Assembly: GCA_030830725.1 (NCBI GenBank)
Contig: JAURMN010000131.1
Location: 1-11,563, forward strand
DNA length: 11,563 nucleotides
Direction: 5' to 3'
DNA from: Balneolales bacterium
GTDB lineage: Bacteria > Bacteroidota > Rhodothermia > Balneolales > Balneolaceae
Positions 1 through 6,700 of the stretch are shown here, piece by piece. The stretch's first letter is position 1. Every line of letters begins with the position of its first letter. A model generated the notes under the pieces. That model saw only the letters and a list, made by a program, of their open reading frames with translations. It was not told the DNA's origin and made no database searches. The translations under genes and the position numbers were made by a program.

Positions 1-770
1 ATCATGATCGAACTGCTTCCTCCCGATCCAGATCCCCCTGAAACATCATCAGAGGTGACAACCGCCCGATTTCCATATCGCAACAATACCGTAGTGGCCG
101 GAACATAAATATCCATGTTAAAGTCACGTATCCCCAGATTTTCGATCTGACTCCCGGAGATATTTTTTTCTTTAAGTACCCCTACCACTCGAAACCAGAC
201 TTTCCCCGCCTTGATATACTGTCCAATTGGATTTTGACCCGGGAAAAACTTTGCGCGAATTCCCGATCCGACAATGGCCACTGGTTGTGAATATTCTATT
301 TGATCTGGGCTGAATTGTTCCCCTAATTCAAAATCAGACTGATTAATTGTAAAATAATCTGGCCCGACACCGATAATTTTTCCAGTGCGCATCCGCCCGG
401 AGCGAATAATCTGAGTATCATAAATAATTTCGGGGGTTCCGTTTTCAACATAAGGAACGGTGCTCACTATGCTTTCCAAATCCAACAGGGTCAGGCCAGG
501 GCTGAATCGCCTCTGACTTTGTGTCTGGGAGGTACCTTCTTCCACCTCGCCCTCTTTTTGCTCAACAATTGGTTGGATAATTATGTTATTAGTACCGAGA
601 AGTTGCATCTGGTCTAAGACCTCCTCCTGCGCCCCCCGTCCAATGGCCAGCATGGCAATCACAGAGGCGACTCCAAAAATGATTCCCAACGAGGTGAGAA
701 AGGAGCGTAACTTATTCTGTAAGATAGCCTCAAGGGCAATATCCAGATTGTATGTCAGCTTTTGAAGCAT
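1..770 (-). CDS. MacB-type ABC transporter permease, partial (C-terminal part beyond the window)
   Basis: The minus strand is open from an ATG at 770 to the window edge (256 codons, no stop). The protein begins with a short cytoplasmic helix and one membrane segment at about residues 22-44 (SFLTSLGIIFGVASVIAMLAIG). A GRGAQEEVLDQMQLLGTNNI stretch and a long extracytoplasmic domain follow. This is the arrangement at the start of MacB/LolC-type permeases (MacB periplasmic core domain). The three C-terminal FtsX helices expected for the family would lie outside the window. No Walker motifs precede the membrane segment, so the ATPase is not fused and should be a separate gene. A Gly/Ser-rich stretch lies near residues 243-253. 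The gene follows the membrane-fusion protein by 42 bp, typical of a MacA/MacB-like tripartite exporter. The substrate cannot be told. The family call is good; the exact role is open. Confidence 0.85.
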   Translation of the reverse strand, partial: MLQKLTYNLDIALEAILQNKLRSFLTSLGIIFGVASVIAMLAIGRGAQEEVLDQMQLLGTNNIIIQPIVEQKEGEVEEGTSQTQSQRRFSPGLTLLDLESIVSTVPYVENGTPEIIYDTQIIRSGRMRTGKIIGVGPDYFTINQSDFELGEQFSPDQIEYSQPVAIVGSGIRAKFFPGQNPIGQYIKAGKVWFRVVGVLKEKNISGSQIENLGIRDFNMDIYVPATTVLLRYGNRAVVTSDDVSGGSGSGGSSSIM

Positions 771-812
771 GGGAGATTGTTTGGGGGGTAAAATCGCCGA
801 GTAGTGATTCGA

Positions 813-2384
813 CTAGGATGGCTGTTGAATGATTCGAATTTCTCCAGAGGTTCCTGCTCCCTGCTGTCTACCCTGAGCACCCCCTTGTCCGCCACGCTGA
901 CCACCCTGTATACCTGACTGGCCACCTGGCCCTCCCTGACCGCCTTGCTGCCCGCCCATGCGCTGACGAAATACATTACGAAGCGAATCTCGTTGCTCCT
1001 GCGTCATATTACTGAAATCAAAATTCATACGCATTTGCCCACCTTGAGGACGCTGGGATGCGGCTTCCTGAGCGCGTTGGATACGTTCGGCTTCCAGTCG
1101 TTTACGCTCCTCTTCTTCCTTGCGATATTTCTCCAGAATTTCGTCTGAAAGTGGGGTCAACTGGATTTGCTGCGTAGGTATCGACATGAGCAGACGATCA
1201 CCAAATTCAACACCTTCACGGATTACAACATCATTCTCATTAAAGGATCCCAAAATTACCTGTTGCTTAACCAATCCGAGCGGAGAGTCCTTGTAAACTA
1301 CTTTTGTAGAATCAGATTCAAATACCGTCTCGAGCGGGGCATAGATCACGTTGTCGAATTTTTCAACAGAAATTTGGTTCGAGGTCGTCATGGATGGGCG
1401 TAATGTGGAATCAGATTCATTCATCACAATGACTACTTCAAACACTTTTGAATCGGAGTTTTGTCGCTGTTCTCCGATGTTGGCCACAGAAGTCACCACT
1501 CCCGTCAGACGCTTTTCCGGAATCGCATCTAAGCCAATCGCTACAGTCTGTCCAACTTTGACCTTTTGAATATCTACTTCGTTGATATACGTCAGGGATT
1601 CCATTACCGAGAAATCAGGGAGTTCGGCAATGACTGGATCAAAGGCACTCACGTTGCTTCCGACCGTTACTTTCTGACCTCCAAAGGAGCGTGCATAGAT
1701 CACCATACCGTTTTCCGGAGCATAGATCGTAAACTCATTCAACAGATTGCGCACACGTTCATAGTCACGTTGCTCTTCAATTAATTCGGTTTCGAGTTCA
1801 CGAATTCGAGCTTCCTGCTGTTTTACACGAGTCACATAATTCTCTTTCTCCTGCAGGAGCTGTCGCCGAGTCTGTTCGAGCTGAATCTGAGCCTGGCGCT
1901 GCACGGAGGGAGACTCATAAGCGGATTGTTCTACAGCCAATTCTCTTTCTTCCAACTGATATTCAAGGGCTTCTAAATTAAAGCGCGCCTGTGAAAGGGT
2001 AAGAGAACTGTCCAATTTGGCCTGTTCAAATTGAGATTCAGCCTGTTGTACCTGAAGTTGAGCATCCTGCATACGCGTTGTGATCTCAGAGCGATCTAAT
2101 TCGGCCACAAAATCACCTTTTTGAACGATGGTTCCTTCCGGAACAAGATTTTGAATGCCTAATTGAAAAATTCGGATATCCCGTGCATTTCTTGGGCCCA
2201 AGATTTTAGTGGAGTTCTTAGCTCTCAATTCTCCGGTGGTTGTTACAATCACCTCGAATGGGCCCTCTTGTACCGTGGCGAAAATTTCACTGCTATTCTC
2301 TGATTCGCCACCGAAAACTCCCCACACCAATAAGATAGCTAAGACGGCACCGACGGGAAGGCTGTATTTTTTAAAATTATTCAT
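813..2384 (-). CDS. Periplasmic membrane-fusion (adaptor) protein, HlyD/MacA family
   Basis: The 523-residue protein links an inner-membrane ABC permease to outer-membrane or envelope partners. One N-terminal membrane anchor is visible at about residues 10-25, then the first half of the lipoyl-like barrel (EGTIVQKGDFVAELD, residues 83-97). A long Glu/Gln-rich coiled-coil hairpin spans about 98-216. The second barrel half follows (FTIYAPENGMVIYA, 218-231), then beta-barrel and membrane-proximal domains to about 410. The C-terminus is unusual: a charged helix (about 413-440), a segment with MTQEQRDSLRNVF, and a Gly/Gln-rich tail (about 477-510). Such tails are not part of the core family and are probably disordered. 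The gene lies 42 bp before the MacB-type permease and is very likely co-transcribed with it. The ATG at 2384 places the anchor right at the N-terminus and is the natural start. Confidence 0.88.
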   Translation of the reverse strand: MNNFKKYSLPVGAVLAILLVWGVFGGESENSSEIFATVQEGPFEVIVTTTGELRAKNSTKILGPRNARDIRIFQLGIQNLVPEGTIVQKGDFVAELDRSEITTRMQDAQLQVQQAESQFEQAKLDSSLTLSQARFNLEALEYQLEERELAVEQSAYESPSVQRQAQIQLEQTRRQLLQEKENYVTRVKQQEARIRELETELIEEQRDYERVRNLLNEFTIYAPENGMVIYARSFGGQKVTVGSNVSAFDPVIAELPDFSVMESLTYINEVDIQKVKVGQTVAIGLDAIPEKRLTGVVTSVANIGEQRQNSDSKVFEVVIVMNESDSTLRPSMTTSNQISVEKFDNVIYAPLETVFESDSTKVVYKDSPLGLVKQQVILGSFNENDVVIREGVEFGDRLLMSIPTQQIQLTPLSDEILEKYRKEEEERKRLEAERIQRAQEAASQRPQGGQMRMNFDFSNMTQEQRDSLRNVFRQRMGGQQGGQGGPGGQSGIQGGQRGGQGGAQGRQQGAGTSGEIRIIQQPS

Positions 2385-2662
2385 AGATAAACAGGTTGTT
2401 TCAGATCCGAGTGAAAATACGTATGGTTCAAGATTTTATTCTATTTGTTGAATCTTTTTACATCTGCACAAAGGAGATCCTTGAATCACTCTCAGGTGAA
2501 TCTGAAGGTTCCGGGCTTCTCGCAGGTGAGCAAAGGGAAGCAGCACGATGCTTTAGGCAAACTCATCCTATGTTAGACGTTGAAAGTGCGATCCTCTTGT
2601 GGGATCCATACGAAGTGCAGTGAATAGCAATCTCTCGTTCGCTTCAGAAAGCTTAGTCCTCT
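2385..2662. other. Intergenic region between panD and the fusion-protein gene; promoter region and possible small RNA
   Basis: The 278 bp hold no convincing protein gene. A plus-strand ORF at 2396-2623 has no recognisable family, no start signal and atypical composition. Short inverted repeats are visible: GCTTC (2515-2519) with GAAGC (2537-2541), and GATCC (2590-2594) with GGATC (2602-2606). The A/T-rich part nearest the fusion-protein start (2385-2460) is the likely place for its promoter. No clean -35/-10 pair can be named there. Together with the T-tailed hairpin at 2665-2684 the region could encode a plus-strand non-coding RNA, but no known RNA family was identified by eye. Confidence 0.4.
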
Positions 2663-3070
2663 TTAAACGGGATTTCCCGTTTTTAAATCAAAGGACAAAA
2701 ATGGTGATGACTCGTGAATAATTCGTTTTGGTTCGTTATGCTCATCCATAACTACGGTTGTAGGGACATGTTCACGGGCCTCTTCTGGGGTCATCTGAGC
2801 ATAACTAATCACAATGATCCGATCCCCAATCTGGGTCAATCTGGCGGCCGCGCCATTCATACAACATACTCGACTGCCTCTTTCCCCTTTGATGGTGTAG
2901 GTTTCCAACCGGCTTCCGTTGGTGATATTCACAACCTGGACTTTCTCGTAGGGTAGAATTCCAGCGAGCTCCAATAACTCTTCATCAATAGTGATGGACC
3001 CTTCATACATCAGGTCGGCCTGCGTGACCGCCATTTGATGAAGTTTGGATTTAAATAGTGTCAGATTCAT
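2663..3070 (-). CDS. panD: Aspartate 1-decarboxylase
   Basis: Converts L-aspartate to beta-alanine, the amine half of pantothenate, in the cytoplasm. It is a pyruvoyl enzyme made as a proenzyme that cuts itself. The cleavage site is visible as YEGS with Gly24-Ser25; Ser25 becomes the pyruvoyl group. Known active-site positions are all present at the E. coli numbering: Lys9, Arg54, Thr57, Tyr58, Asn72 and the NGAAAR stretch at 72-77. The length of 135 residues is slightly above the usual 126 or so, the extra being at the C-terminus. The ATG at 3070 lies 6 bp after the panC stop, so the two are surely one transcript. The last codons fall in the hairpin at 2665-2684. Identification is very secure. 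Confidence 0.97.
   Translation of the reverse strand: MNLTLFKSKLHQMAVTQADLMYEGSITIDEELLELAGILPYEKVQVVNITNGSRLETYTIKGERGSRVCCMNGAAARLTQIGDRIIVISYAQMTPEEAREHVPTTVVMDEHNEPKRIIHESSPFLSFDLKTGNPV
2665..2684 (+). terminator. Perfect hairpin with T-tail, overlapping the panD stop codon
   Basis: AAACGGG (2665-2671) and CCCGTTT (2676-2682) form a perfect 7-bp stem with a 4-base loop. On the plus strand the arm runs into five T (2680-2684), so it looks like an intrinsic terminator for plus-strand transcription. On the minus strand only three T follow the GC core, so it would be a weaker terminator for panD, whose last codons and TAA it covers. It may serve both directions. Confidence 0.5.
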
Positions 3071-3076
3071 AATGCA

Positions 3077-3994
3077 TTAAGATAAGACAATATTATCAAT
3101 CAATCTCGTTGACCCCAACCAAGTGGCGCCGGCAACCAAAAGGCCTTCAAGGGTCAGTTGATTCCCCTGATGATCCCCACTTTGATAGTCTGCTTCTGCA
3201 AAACGATTCCACTGCCCCTCTTGAACATCTAAAATCGCGTGCAACGTTTCCTTGCGGTATACATTGAGATAGTCGATTTGAAATCCGGCTTGTGTGAGCA
3301 TATCTCGCTGTTGCTGGATTACTTCTGAAAGAGAATCCGTTGTAACAATTTTCACGGTCAATGCTGCACGTATTTGCAGAAGAGCGGTATAGAGTAAAGG
3401 AGCTATAACTCTTTCTTCCGGAGTCAAATATCGATTTCGACTGCTCATTGCCAGTCCATCGGATTCGCGTACGGTTGGAACCATTCGCATATCCAGAGGA
3501 AAGTTCAACTCACGGACCATTCGCTCCAAAATGACATATTGCTGAATATCTTTCTGGCCAAACCAAGCTAGATCGGGTTCTACGATGTGAAAGAGTTTAC
3601 TCACCACTTGACAGACGCCTTCAAAATGTCCAGGACGAGAAGCTCCGCACATTTGCTCATTGAGACGGCCAACATGAAACGAAATCTGCATATCGGATGG
3701 ATACATGATGCCAGGAGAAGGCATAAAAACCGCTTTAACGCCCGCCTGCCGGCATTTTTCTAAATCACCTTCCGGATCACGCGGATAGCGATCCAAGTCT
3801 TCACCTATTCCAAATTGGGTAGGATTTACAAAAATCGACACTATCACCTCGGCTTCTTGACTAGCTGTATGAATTAGCTGAAGGTGACCGTCATGCAGAG
3901 CTCCCATGGTAGGCACAAAGCCAACAGGTTTCTGGCTTTTGGTAAGCGTTGTACGAACTTCACGCATCTTCTCAATCGAGGTGCAGAGTTCCAT
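3077..3994 (-). CDS. panC: Pantothenate synthetase (pantoate--beta-alanine ligase)
   Basis: Joins pantoate and beta-alanine using ATP through a pantoyl-adenylate intermediate, the last step of vitamin B5 synthesis. Family motifs appear in order: PTMGALHDGH (28-37, with the HxGH-type nucleotide-binding histidines 34 and 37), SIFVNPTQF (53-61), RPGHFEGV (120-127), GQKD (146-149) and the KMSKS-like RESDGLAMSSRNRYL (176-190). The C-terminus ends with the usual TRLIDNI. At 305 residues it is about 20 longer than usual. The excess is a polar insert at about 261-281 (FAEADYQSGDHQGNQLTLEG area) just before the last strand and helix. An in-frame TAA just upstream supports the ATG at 3994. It is followed directly by panD, which supplies its beta-alanine substrate. 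Confidence 0.96.
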   Translation of the reverse strand: MELCTSIEKMREVRTTLTKSQKPVGFVPTMGALHDGHLQLIHTASQEAEVIVSIFVNPTQFGIGEDLDRYPRDPEGDLEKCRQAGVKAVFMPSPGIMYPSDMQISFHVGRLNEQMCGASRPGHFEGVCQVVSKLFHIVEPDLAWFGQKDIQQYVILERMVRELNFPLDMRMVPTVRESDGLAMSSRNRYLTPEERVIAPLLYTALLQIRAALTVKIVTTDSLSEVIQQQRDMLTQAGFQIDYLNVYRKETLHAILDVQEGQWNRFAEADYQSGDHQGNQLTLEGLLVAGATWLGSTRLIDNIVLS

Positions 3995-4076
3995 AAGAAG
4001 GGATTAGGATGTGTGACGGAGGGTTCGAAATACCGTTACTCGTAATGCATGAAGAAAACGTCCGGAGGTAAACTCG

Positions 4077-5915
4077 TCAAAATGTTCGATCTGCCGGGAA
4101 ATTCTCTAGGAGTTGTTTCACGCGATTAAGGAAGGCTCCACCGTGTGCGCCGTCAATAATGCGGTGATCATAACTCATGGAAAGATACATCATGTGTCGA
4201 ATGGCAATGACATCTCCCAGTTCAGACTCTACGACCACCGGTCTTTTTTCAATGACCCCGGTTCCAATAATGGCAACTTGAGGCTGGTTGATAATTGGTG
4301 TGCCCATTAGGTTCCCAACACTGCCATAGTTGGTCAGTGTAATGGTTCCGCCGACCAAGTCATCAGGACTAAGCGTCTTGCTGCGGGCTTTTCCAGCCAA
4401 TTCCTGAATCGATAACGCCAGTCCCGCCAGATTTTTTTCCTGGGCACGTTTAATCACCGGCACAATCAAACCGCCTTGTCCGCCTTCGCCCAGAGCCACT
4501 GCAAGACCGAAGTTGATATCTTTCTTCACATGAATCTCATCCCCTTCTACCGAACTGTTCAGTAGAGGAAACTCACGAATGGCCTGAATAATCGCCTCTA
4601 CAAATAGTGGAGTAAAGGTGAGCTTCGATCCGGTTTGTTGCTCAAATTTGGTTTTATTGGCCTCTCTCCATCTTACCAGTCCTGTAACATCCACGTCGGC
4701 GAAGGTCGTGACATGAGCAGACGTCTGCTTAGATTTCACCATGTGATCGGCAATAAGCTTGCGCATACGATCCATTTTGATAATCTCCACGCTCTGTTGT
4801 GGAGCGGAAACGGAAAGCTCTCCTGCGCGAATAGCCCCTGAAGTAGCTCCGGATGCAACCGGTGCAGGAGTCCCTGGACGTGACAACCCTGATGACGGGG
4901 TTTGGGTAGAAGCGGCAACAGATAGTGCGGCCTGCGTGCCGGTTTGAGGTGGACGTACCGTGAGGAATTTGAGAAGATCTTCTTTCGTAAGGCGACCCTG
5001 CTGTCCGGATCCCGGAATCCGATCCAGTGTCTGTACGGGAATACCTTCTTTTTCAGCAATAGATCGAACCAATGGAGAGTAAAAACGTCCAGACTCGCCC
5101 ACACGTGGTACAGAAGAATCCCCTTCCGTAGAAGGTGTCGGTGTTTGTGCCGGTGCGACAACCTCTGGCGTTTCCGGAGCCGGAGTAACCTGAACCGCAG
5201 TAGTTGGAGCTGTTGCCTCAGTCGTTGCTGCCGGAGTCGTTTGAACCACAGTACCATCATCCTTTGCAATCACGGCTATCACCTGCCCAACTTCCGCCGT
5301 ATCTCCAGCCTGTGCACGAATTTCAACCAGGATCCCGGCTTCTGGAGAAGGAACTTCGGTATCTACCTTGTCGGTAGCGATTTCTAAAAGTGTTTCGTCA
5401 ATTTCAACACGATCCCCGATCGTTTTGGCCCACTCAATAATGGTACCCTCCATCACCGATTCACCCATCTGGGGCATTACGATATCCACAGTTTGACCGG
5501 ACCCGGTCGCAGGAACCGTCGCTGCAGTAGGTGCAGGAACTGTAGCCACCGGTGTTGACTCAACCTCCGTCACAGGAGCTGTTTCCTGAACCGGCGCAAC
5601 TGGCGCTTCTACCACAGGCGCAGGCTCGACGGCAGGAGCAGGAGCCGAAGCCACAGGGACCGAAACTGCCGCCACATCCGTCTCAATCACAGCAATTGGG
5701 TGCCCTACCTCAATGGTATCTCCCTCTTTGGCCAACACTTCCACCAAAATACCGGCCACAGGCGATGGCACTTCGGTATCTACCTTGTCGGTAGCAATCT
5801 CCAATAGGGTCTCATCGACTTCAATCTTGTCGCCAATTTTTTTGGTCCATTCTATGACAGTTCCCTCCATCACAGATTCGCCCATTTGGGGCATCACAAC
5901 GTCAACTTTAGCCAT
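4077..5915 (-). CDS. 2-oxo-acid dehydrogenase E2 (dihydrolipoamide acyltransferase) with two lipoyl domains
   Basis: Core subunit of a 2-oxo-acid dehydrogenase complex; it moves an acyl group from its lipoyl arms to coenzyme A. Two N-terminal lipoyl domains are seen (about 1-79 and 141-218), each with EIATDKVDTEVPSP; Lys44 and Lys183 are the predicted lipoylated residues. Ala/Pro/Thr/Val-rich linkers separate them. A peripheral E1/E3-binding domain follows (about 279-318, SPLVRSIAEKEGI to LTKEDLLKFL). The acyltransferase domain (about 376-612) carries DHRIIDG, with His584 and Asp588 catalytic. The frame extends 17 codons upstream to a GTG at 5966, but MAKVDVVMPQMGES at 5915 is where the family normally begins. 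The PQMGESVMEG lipoyl type occurs in 2-oxoglutarate and branched-chain complexes, so the substrate is not decided. No E1 or E3 gene is in view. panC follows after 82 bp. Confidence 0.93.
   Translation of the reverse strand: MAKVDVVMPQMGESVMEGTVIEWTKKIGDKIEVDETLLEIATDKVDTEVPSPVAGILVEVLAKEGDTIEVGHPIAVIETDVAAVSVPVASAPAPAVEPAPVVEAPVAPVQETAPVTEVESTPVATVPAPTAATVPATGSGQTVDIVMPQMGESVMEGTIIEWAKTIGDRVEIDETLLEIATDKVDTEVPSPEAGILVEIRAQAGDTAEVGQVIAVIAKDDGTVVQTTPAATTEATAPTTAVQVTPAPETPEVVAPAQTPTPSTEGDSSVPRVGESGRFYSPLVRSIAEKEGIPVQTLDRIPGSGQQGRLTKEDLLKFLTVRPPQTGTQAALSVAASTQTPSSGLSRPGTPAPVASGATSGAIRAGELSVSAPQQSVEIIKMDRMRKLIADHMVKSKQTSAHVTTFADVDVTGLVRWREANKTKFEQQTGSKLTFTPLFVEAIIQAIREFPLLNSSVEGDEIHVKKDINFGLAVALGEGGQGGLIVPVIKRAQEKNLAGLALSIQELAGKARSKTLSPDDLVGGTITLTNYGSVGNLMGTPIINQPQVAIIGTGVIEKRPVVVESELGDVIAIRHMMYLSMSYDHRIIDGAHGGAFLNRVKQLLENFPADRTF
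5353..5795. repeat. Direct repeat inside the E2 gene (duplicated lipoyl-domain coding sequence)
   Basis: A 26-bp identical block occurs at 5353-5378 and 5770-5795, 417 bp (139 codons) apart. It codes for the residues around each lipoyl-lysine. Flanking sequence is similar but diverged at third codon positions. This is an intragenic domain duplication rather than a mobile element. Confidence 0.85.
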
Positions 5916-6099
5916 CGTACGGGGTCGCTCTTTATAAGGTGAACATACAATCTTTAAATTTCTCACTATTTAGGCTTATATCAAAGAATAAAGAACAAAC
6001 ATTAGGGTAGCACTAAGGCTCCCAAACCCCTGCACGCACCCACTCCTGCTCCATCCGCATTTTCTAAACTATTTTTTCTATTTTCGAATACTGTCCCCC
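5916..6099. promoter_or_regulatory. Divergent promoter region between the E2 gene and the small membrane-protein gene
   Basis: The two genes are transcribed away from each other, so this 184-bp gap must hold promoters for both. On the minus strand a TATAAG box (5975-5980 on the plus coordinates) in an A/T-rich stretch is a possible -10 for the E2 gene, without a good -35. On the plus strand the T-rich run before 6090 (TATTTTCG) weakly resembles the TAnnTTTG box. No operator or riboswitch was recognised. The run of C just before the ATG at 6100 is not a ribosome-binding site. Confidence 0.45.
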
Positions 6100-6489
6100 A
6101 TGTCCGATATCGTCCTTCTTCCACCCCGCATCTTCTCTATGAGATTGTTCAAATCCTTTCTTTACCTACTGGGACTTTCCTGGTTCACTACCCTCTTTTT
6201 ACCCTGGTGGTCATTAGTTTTACCTGCGTTGTTTATAGGGGCTTGGAAAATGGATAACCCCTGGAAAGGAGTTGGAATTGGGTTTTTGGCAACAGCTTCT
6301 GCCTGGTGGGCACAAGCTTGGATCACCTCCTTTCAAAATGAGGATCTTCTCTCTTCACGTCTTTCACTATTATTGTTCGGAGTAGAAGTTCCCGGACTGT
6401 TCATTTTGGCTACCGGACTGGTTTCGGGTGGGATCGGAGCCCTGGGCGTCTTAACCGGTATTCACTTTCGAAAACTACTTTCCTCTTAA
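6100..6489 (+). CDS. Small unrecognised integral membrane protein
   Basis: Function unknown; I do not recognise the family. The 129 residues are strongly hydrophobic and rich in Trp, Leu and Gly. Four membrane helices are likely at about 18-34, 36-49, 57-77 and 90-121. The last has a Gly-rich face (TGLVSGGIGALGVLTG) and may be two short helices. A polar loop lies near 78-88. The C-terminus is short and basic (HFRKLLSS), suggesting a cytoplasmic end. Two starts are possible: ATG 6100, or ATG 6139 (MRLFKSFLYLLG), which would place the first helix at the N-terminus. The stop is immediately before the carA leader, and the terminator at 6575-6606 would end its transcript. Composition and hydrophobic pattern make a real gene likely; the alternative is a chance ORF. 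Confidence 0.65.
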   Translation: MSDIVLLPPRIFSMRLFKSFLYLLGLSWFTTLFLPWWSLVLPALFIGAWKMDNPWKGVGIGFLATASAWWAQAWITSFQNEDLLSSRLSLLLFGVEVPGLFILATGLVSGGIGALGVLTGIHFRKLLSS

Positions 6490-6509
6490 AATGGGTTTCC
6501 GTATATTTG
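6479..6509 (+). promoter_or_regulatory. Candidate carAB promoter with Bacteroidota-type -7 box
   Basis: TATATTTG at 6502-6509 matches the TAnnTTTG -7 consensus known from Bacteroidota exactly and also contains a near-sigma70 TATATT. A TTTC at 6479-6482, 19 bp upstream, is one mismatch from the TTTG -33 box. Transcription would start near 6513-6517, ahead of the leader terminator. No equally good box is seen between the terminator and carA. This is pattern matching only. Confidence 0.35.
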
Positions 6510-6514
6510 AGTTT

Positions 6515-6700
6515 ATGAATCAGTCACAGTCACCGTCTCCATTGAGCGGTCCATTTCTTGGAAATCTTTTTTCGTCCGACGCGGGTGCCGTAGTCGGATT
6601 TTTTTTGTCTGTGAGTCCGTTCACTCCACTTCTGAACGCTACTGAGTCTACCTCAATTTCTACCCATACCCATCCTTATCAAAACGAACTGAATCGATGA
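6515..6700 (+). CDS. Putative leader peptide of carAB (pyrL-like), stop overlapping the carA start
   Basis: An open frame runs from ATG 6491, or more likely ATG 6515 (61 residues, beginning MNQSQSPSPLSG), through the T-run at 6567-6572 and the whole terminator hairpin. It stops at TGA 6698-6700, sharing ATGA with the carA start. The peptide is Ser/Pro/Thr-rich and resembles no protein I know, so its sequence itself is probably unimportant. The layout is that of the enterobacterial pyrBI leader. There a leader peptide is translated across a terminator, and ribosomes following closely behind a UTP-starved, paused polymerase prevent termination. Translational coupling to carA is also possible. 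No Shine-Dalgarno sequence is seen. If the promoter at 6502-6509 is real, ATG 6515 would be nearly leaderless. A chance ORF of this length is quite possible. Confidence 0.4.
   Translation: MNQSQSPSPLSGPFLGNLFSSDAGAVVGFFLSVSPFTPLLNATESTSISTHTHPYQNELNR
6575..6606 (+). terminator. Intrinsic terminator / attenuator in the carA leader
   Basis: TCCGAC (6575-6580) pairs perfectly with GTCGGA (6593-6598), with a 12-base loop that is itself G/C-rich, followed directly by eight T (6599-6606). A separate TCTTTTTT run (6565-6572) lies just before the stem. It either ends the transcript of the upstream membrane-protein gene or acts as a conditional attenuator for carA, about 90 bp downstream. The absence of a visible promoter between it and carA favours a regulatory role. 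Confidence 0.75.

Noticed and set aside
2470..2560. Resemblance to glycine, TPP or cobalamin riboswitch fragments (CTCTCAGGT, AAAGGGAAGC) and to SRP RNA domain IV (GGAAGCAGCAC)
   Set aside because: Only short fragments match; the other conserved cores and the required helices are missing, and no plus-strand target gene follows.
2396..2623. Plus-strand ORF of 75 codons in the intergenic gap
   Set aside because: No family resemblance, no start signal, and ORFs of this length occur by chance.
3995..4076. Possible small gene or regulatory RNA between the E2 gene and panC
   Set aside because: Only tiny ORFs and no T-tailed hairpin or known motif were seen; it is most likely plain spacer or a minor promoter region.
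4736..5387. Long ORFs on both strands inside the E2 gene (147 and 177 codons)
   Set aside because: They are out-of-frame shadows of the Ala/Pro/Thr-rich linker, which has few stops in other frames; the translated products are low-complexity Arg/Leu/Ser-rich.
5353..5795. Direct repeats as possible mobile-element or recombination sites
   Set aside because: They code in frame for the two lipoyl-lysine regions and are explained by domain duplication.
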